Shown: positions 4,914 through 5,781 of the stretch, piece by piece | How positions within the stretch are numbered: the stretch's first letter is position 1 | How the letters are laid out: every line of letters starts with the position of its first letter | Assembly: GCA_039033695.1 (NCBI GenBank) | Contig: JBCCCC010000174.1 | Location: forward strand, 1-5,781 | Source: CALBPI01 sp039033695 | Lineage (GTDB): Bacteria; Pseudomonadota; Gammaproteobacteria; Steroidobacterales; Woeseiaceae | Direction of reading: 5' to 3' | Length of the DNA: 5,781 nt | Made by a program: the position numbers and the translations under genes | The notes under the pieces: model-generated | Seen by the model: only the letters and a program-made list of their open reading frames with translations | What the model was told of the DNA's origin: nothing | The model's database searches: none

Positions 4914-5781
4914 TACTCGACTCCTTGTCCGGCGGTTGCAGTCGACGCGCCAGCAAGGTGGCTGTCAGCTAAACGCCGCCCGAGATCGCGAGGTTCGAAA
5001 AGTGCCCGGGAAAACGAAAGGCCGTGCCGAGTGTGCTCGAAGACGAATCGGGTACGGTGTCCGGATTGGTGATTGACCGCGATGATCTCAACTGGTGTCC
5101 AGACGCCATCGACCTGTTTGACTGCGATGACATCGATGCGCTTCAATGCCCGGCCGCGAACATCGATGAAGTCTATTCTTCGTGGCATCCAACTCTGAGG
5201 GTCGATCAGCGCCTCGAAACTGCTATAGCCCAATTCACGCGCCACTCGCTTGTCGCGGGCTTTGCCTTGCAACCGCAAACGCATTTCGCCACCAACATCA
5301 GTGTTGCCCGCAAACTCGAATTGCCAGTCTTCCTCACGAAACTTCAGTTCAGACTGAATGTCCTCATAGGAAAAATCAGTGCCAAAAAATGCATTGCCAC
5401 GTCGTGCCGATGGAATACTGCGCACGCGTTTGGCTGCTGGCAAATACATCCAGCGGTTGTCTGAACTCGCAGTATCGCGGTAATCATGACTCAGGAACGC
5501 CATCGCCCTGTATTTTTTTGGCGATAGGAATGTGATCCGCGTGGCACGCCATTGTGCATCAATGATCTTCTGGACAATCGCCTGTCGCTCATTGGTGCGA
5601 CCTTTGTGAGTGGTCAATGTCATGCGAATGATACGCTGGGTTGCGGCGCTTTCCTCCCGATCCAGTATGGCCCGGGCGATCGTCAATCCATCCATAGCCG
5701 GCGGCTCGCCGGCCGATGCAGCGTCATTGGCGACACTGAACAAAACGAGCCCTGCGATACCAAGACCCGCGAGCTTGCCAG
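4913..5781 (-). CDS. LolA-like outer-membrane lipoprotein-sorting family protein (5' end beyond window)
   Basis: This periplasmic protein belongs to the LolA-like group (PF17131-type, often annotated 'outer membrane lipoprotein-sorting protein'). Visible landmarks are MTLTTHKGR near the N-terminus, KKYRAMAFL, WMYLPAAKRVRSI (5452-5414) and FFGTDFSYEDI (5389-5357), then antiparallel strand-like sequence with DPQSWMPRRIDF and VDGVWTPVEI. The fold is known to bind lipid-like ligands; this branch is distinct from canonical LolA and commonly accompanies RND/MMPL exporters and outer-membrane partners. The TTG at 5743 is not the true start: the frame stays open to 5779 and encodes GKLAGLGIAGLVLFSVA, a signal-peptide core, with likely cleavage after ASA (5711). 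The initiation codon therefore lies to the right of the window. Its TAA overlaps the ATG of the DUF1302-like gene by one base. Confidence 0.85.
   Translation of the reverse strand, partial: GKLAGLGIAGLVLFSVANDAASAGEPPAMDGLTIARAILDREESAATQRIIRMTLTTHKGRTNERQAIVQKIIDAQWRATRITFLSPKKYRAMAFLSHDYRDTASSDNRWMYLPAAKRVRSIPSARRGNAFFGTDFSYEDIQSELKFREEDWQFEFAGNTDVGGEMRLRLQGKARDKRVARELGYSSFEALIDPQSWMPRRIDFIDVRGRALKRIDVIAVKQVDGVWTPVEIIAVNHQSGHRTRFVFEHTRHGLSFSRALFEPRDLGRRLADSHLAGASTATAGQGVE
4921..4926 (-). promoter_or_regulatory. Ribosome binding site for the DUF1302-like gene
   Basis: AAGGAG on the minus strand, 7 nt before ATG 4913, lies inside the last codons of the LolA-like gene. Together with the TAATG stop/start overlap it supports translational coupling of the two envelope genes. 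Confidence 0.8.

Noticed and set aside
5024..5464. Plus-strand ORF of 146 codons opposite the LolA-like gene
   Set aside because: The minus strand carries clear family motifs here; the plus-strand translation has no domain features and no convincing ribosome binding site.

Overview
The window looks like a moderately GC-rich (roughly 60% G+C by eye) proteobacterial chromosome segment, most likely gammaproteobacterial. The clues are a Sua5-type tRNA-modification gene, a periplasmic c-type cytochrome, an ECF sigma factor of the Sigma70_ECF (PF07638/TIGR02999-like) type, and an outer-membrane DUF1302-like protein paired with a LolA-like periplasmic protein. Genus cannot be read from the sequence, and I see no sign of phage, insertion sequence, CRISPR or RNA genes.

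Left part (1-1511). The 5' end of a leftward gene lies at the edge; its short hydrophobic N-terminus resembles DUF423 membrane proteins. A short divergent gap follows, containing a 10-bp inverted repeat (72-99) whose right arm runs into a consensus AGGAGG preceding an eight-codon ORF (108-134). Next is an unrecognised 128-residue ORF (178-564, TTG start with good ribosome binding site) that overlaps by 4 nt the GTG start of sua5 (561-1511), the L-threonylcarbamoyladenylate synthase that makes the t6A precursor.

Middle part (1512-3497). After a 177-nt gap with two small dyads comes a secreted protein with two haem-c domains followed by a rhodanese-like domain (1689-2819). It is followed after 123 nt, including a 17-bp palindrome (2855-2871), by a 184-residue ECF sigma factor (2943-3497). 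No anti-sigma factor or Ser/Thr kinase lies beside it in the window.

Right part (3498-5781). Two leftward genes converge on the sigma gene: a signal-peptide-bearing, C-terminal-Phe, beta-strand-rich outer-membrane protein of the DUF1302 type (3615-4913) and, upstream of it with a one-base stop/start overlap, a LolA-like outer-membrane lipoprotein-sorting family protein (4913 to beyond the right edge). The frame of the latter stays open to base 5781 and encodes a signal-peptide hydrophobic core there, so its true start lies outside the window. This pair probably serves export or envelope trafficking, and an RND/MMPL-type exporter would be the expected neighbour to the right.

Most of this is ordinary housekeeping and envelope content. 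The least ordinary items are the dihaem cytochrome-rhodanese fusion placed before an ECF sigma gene with no visible partner, and the intergenic dyads. No clearly new multi-gene system is visible.
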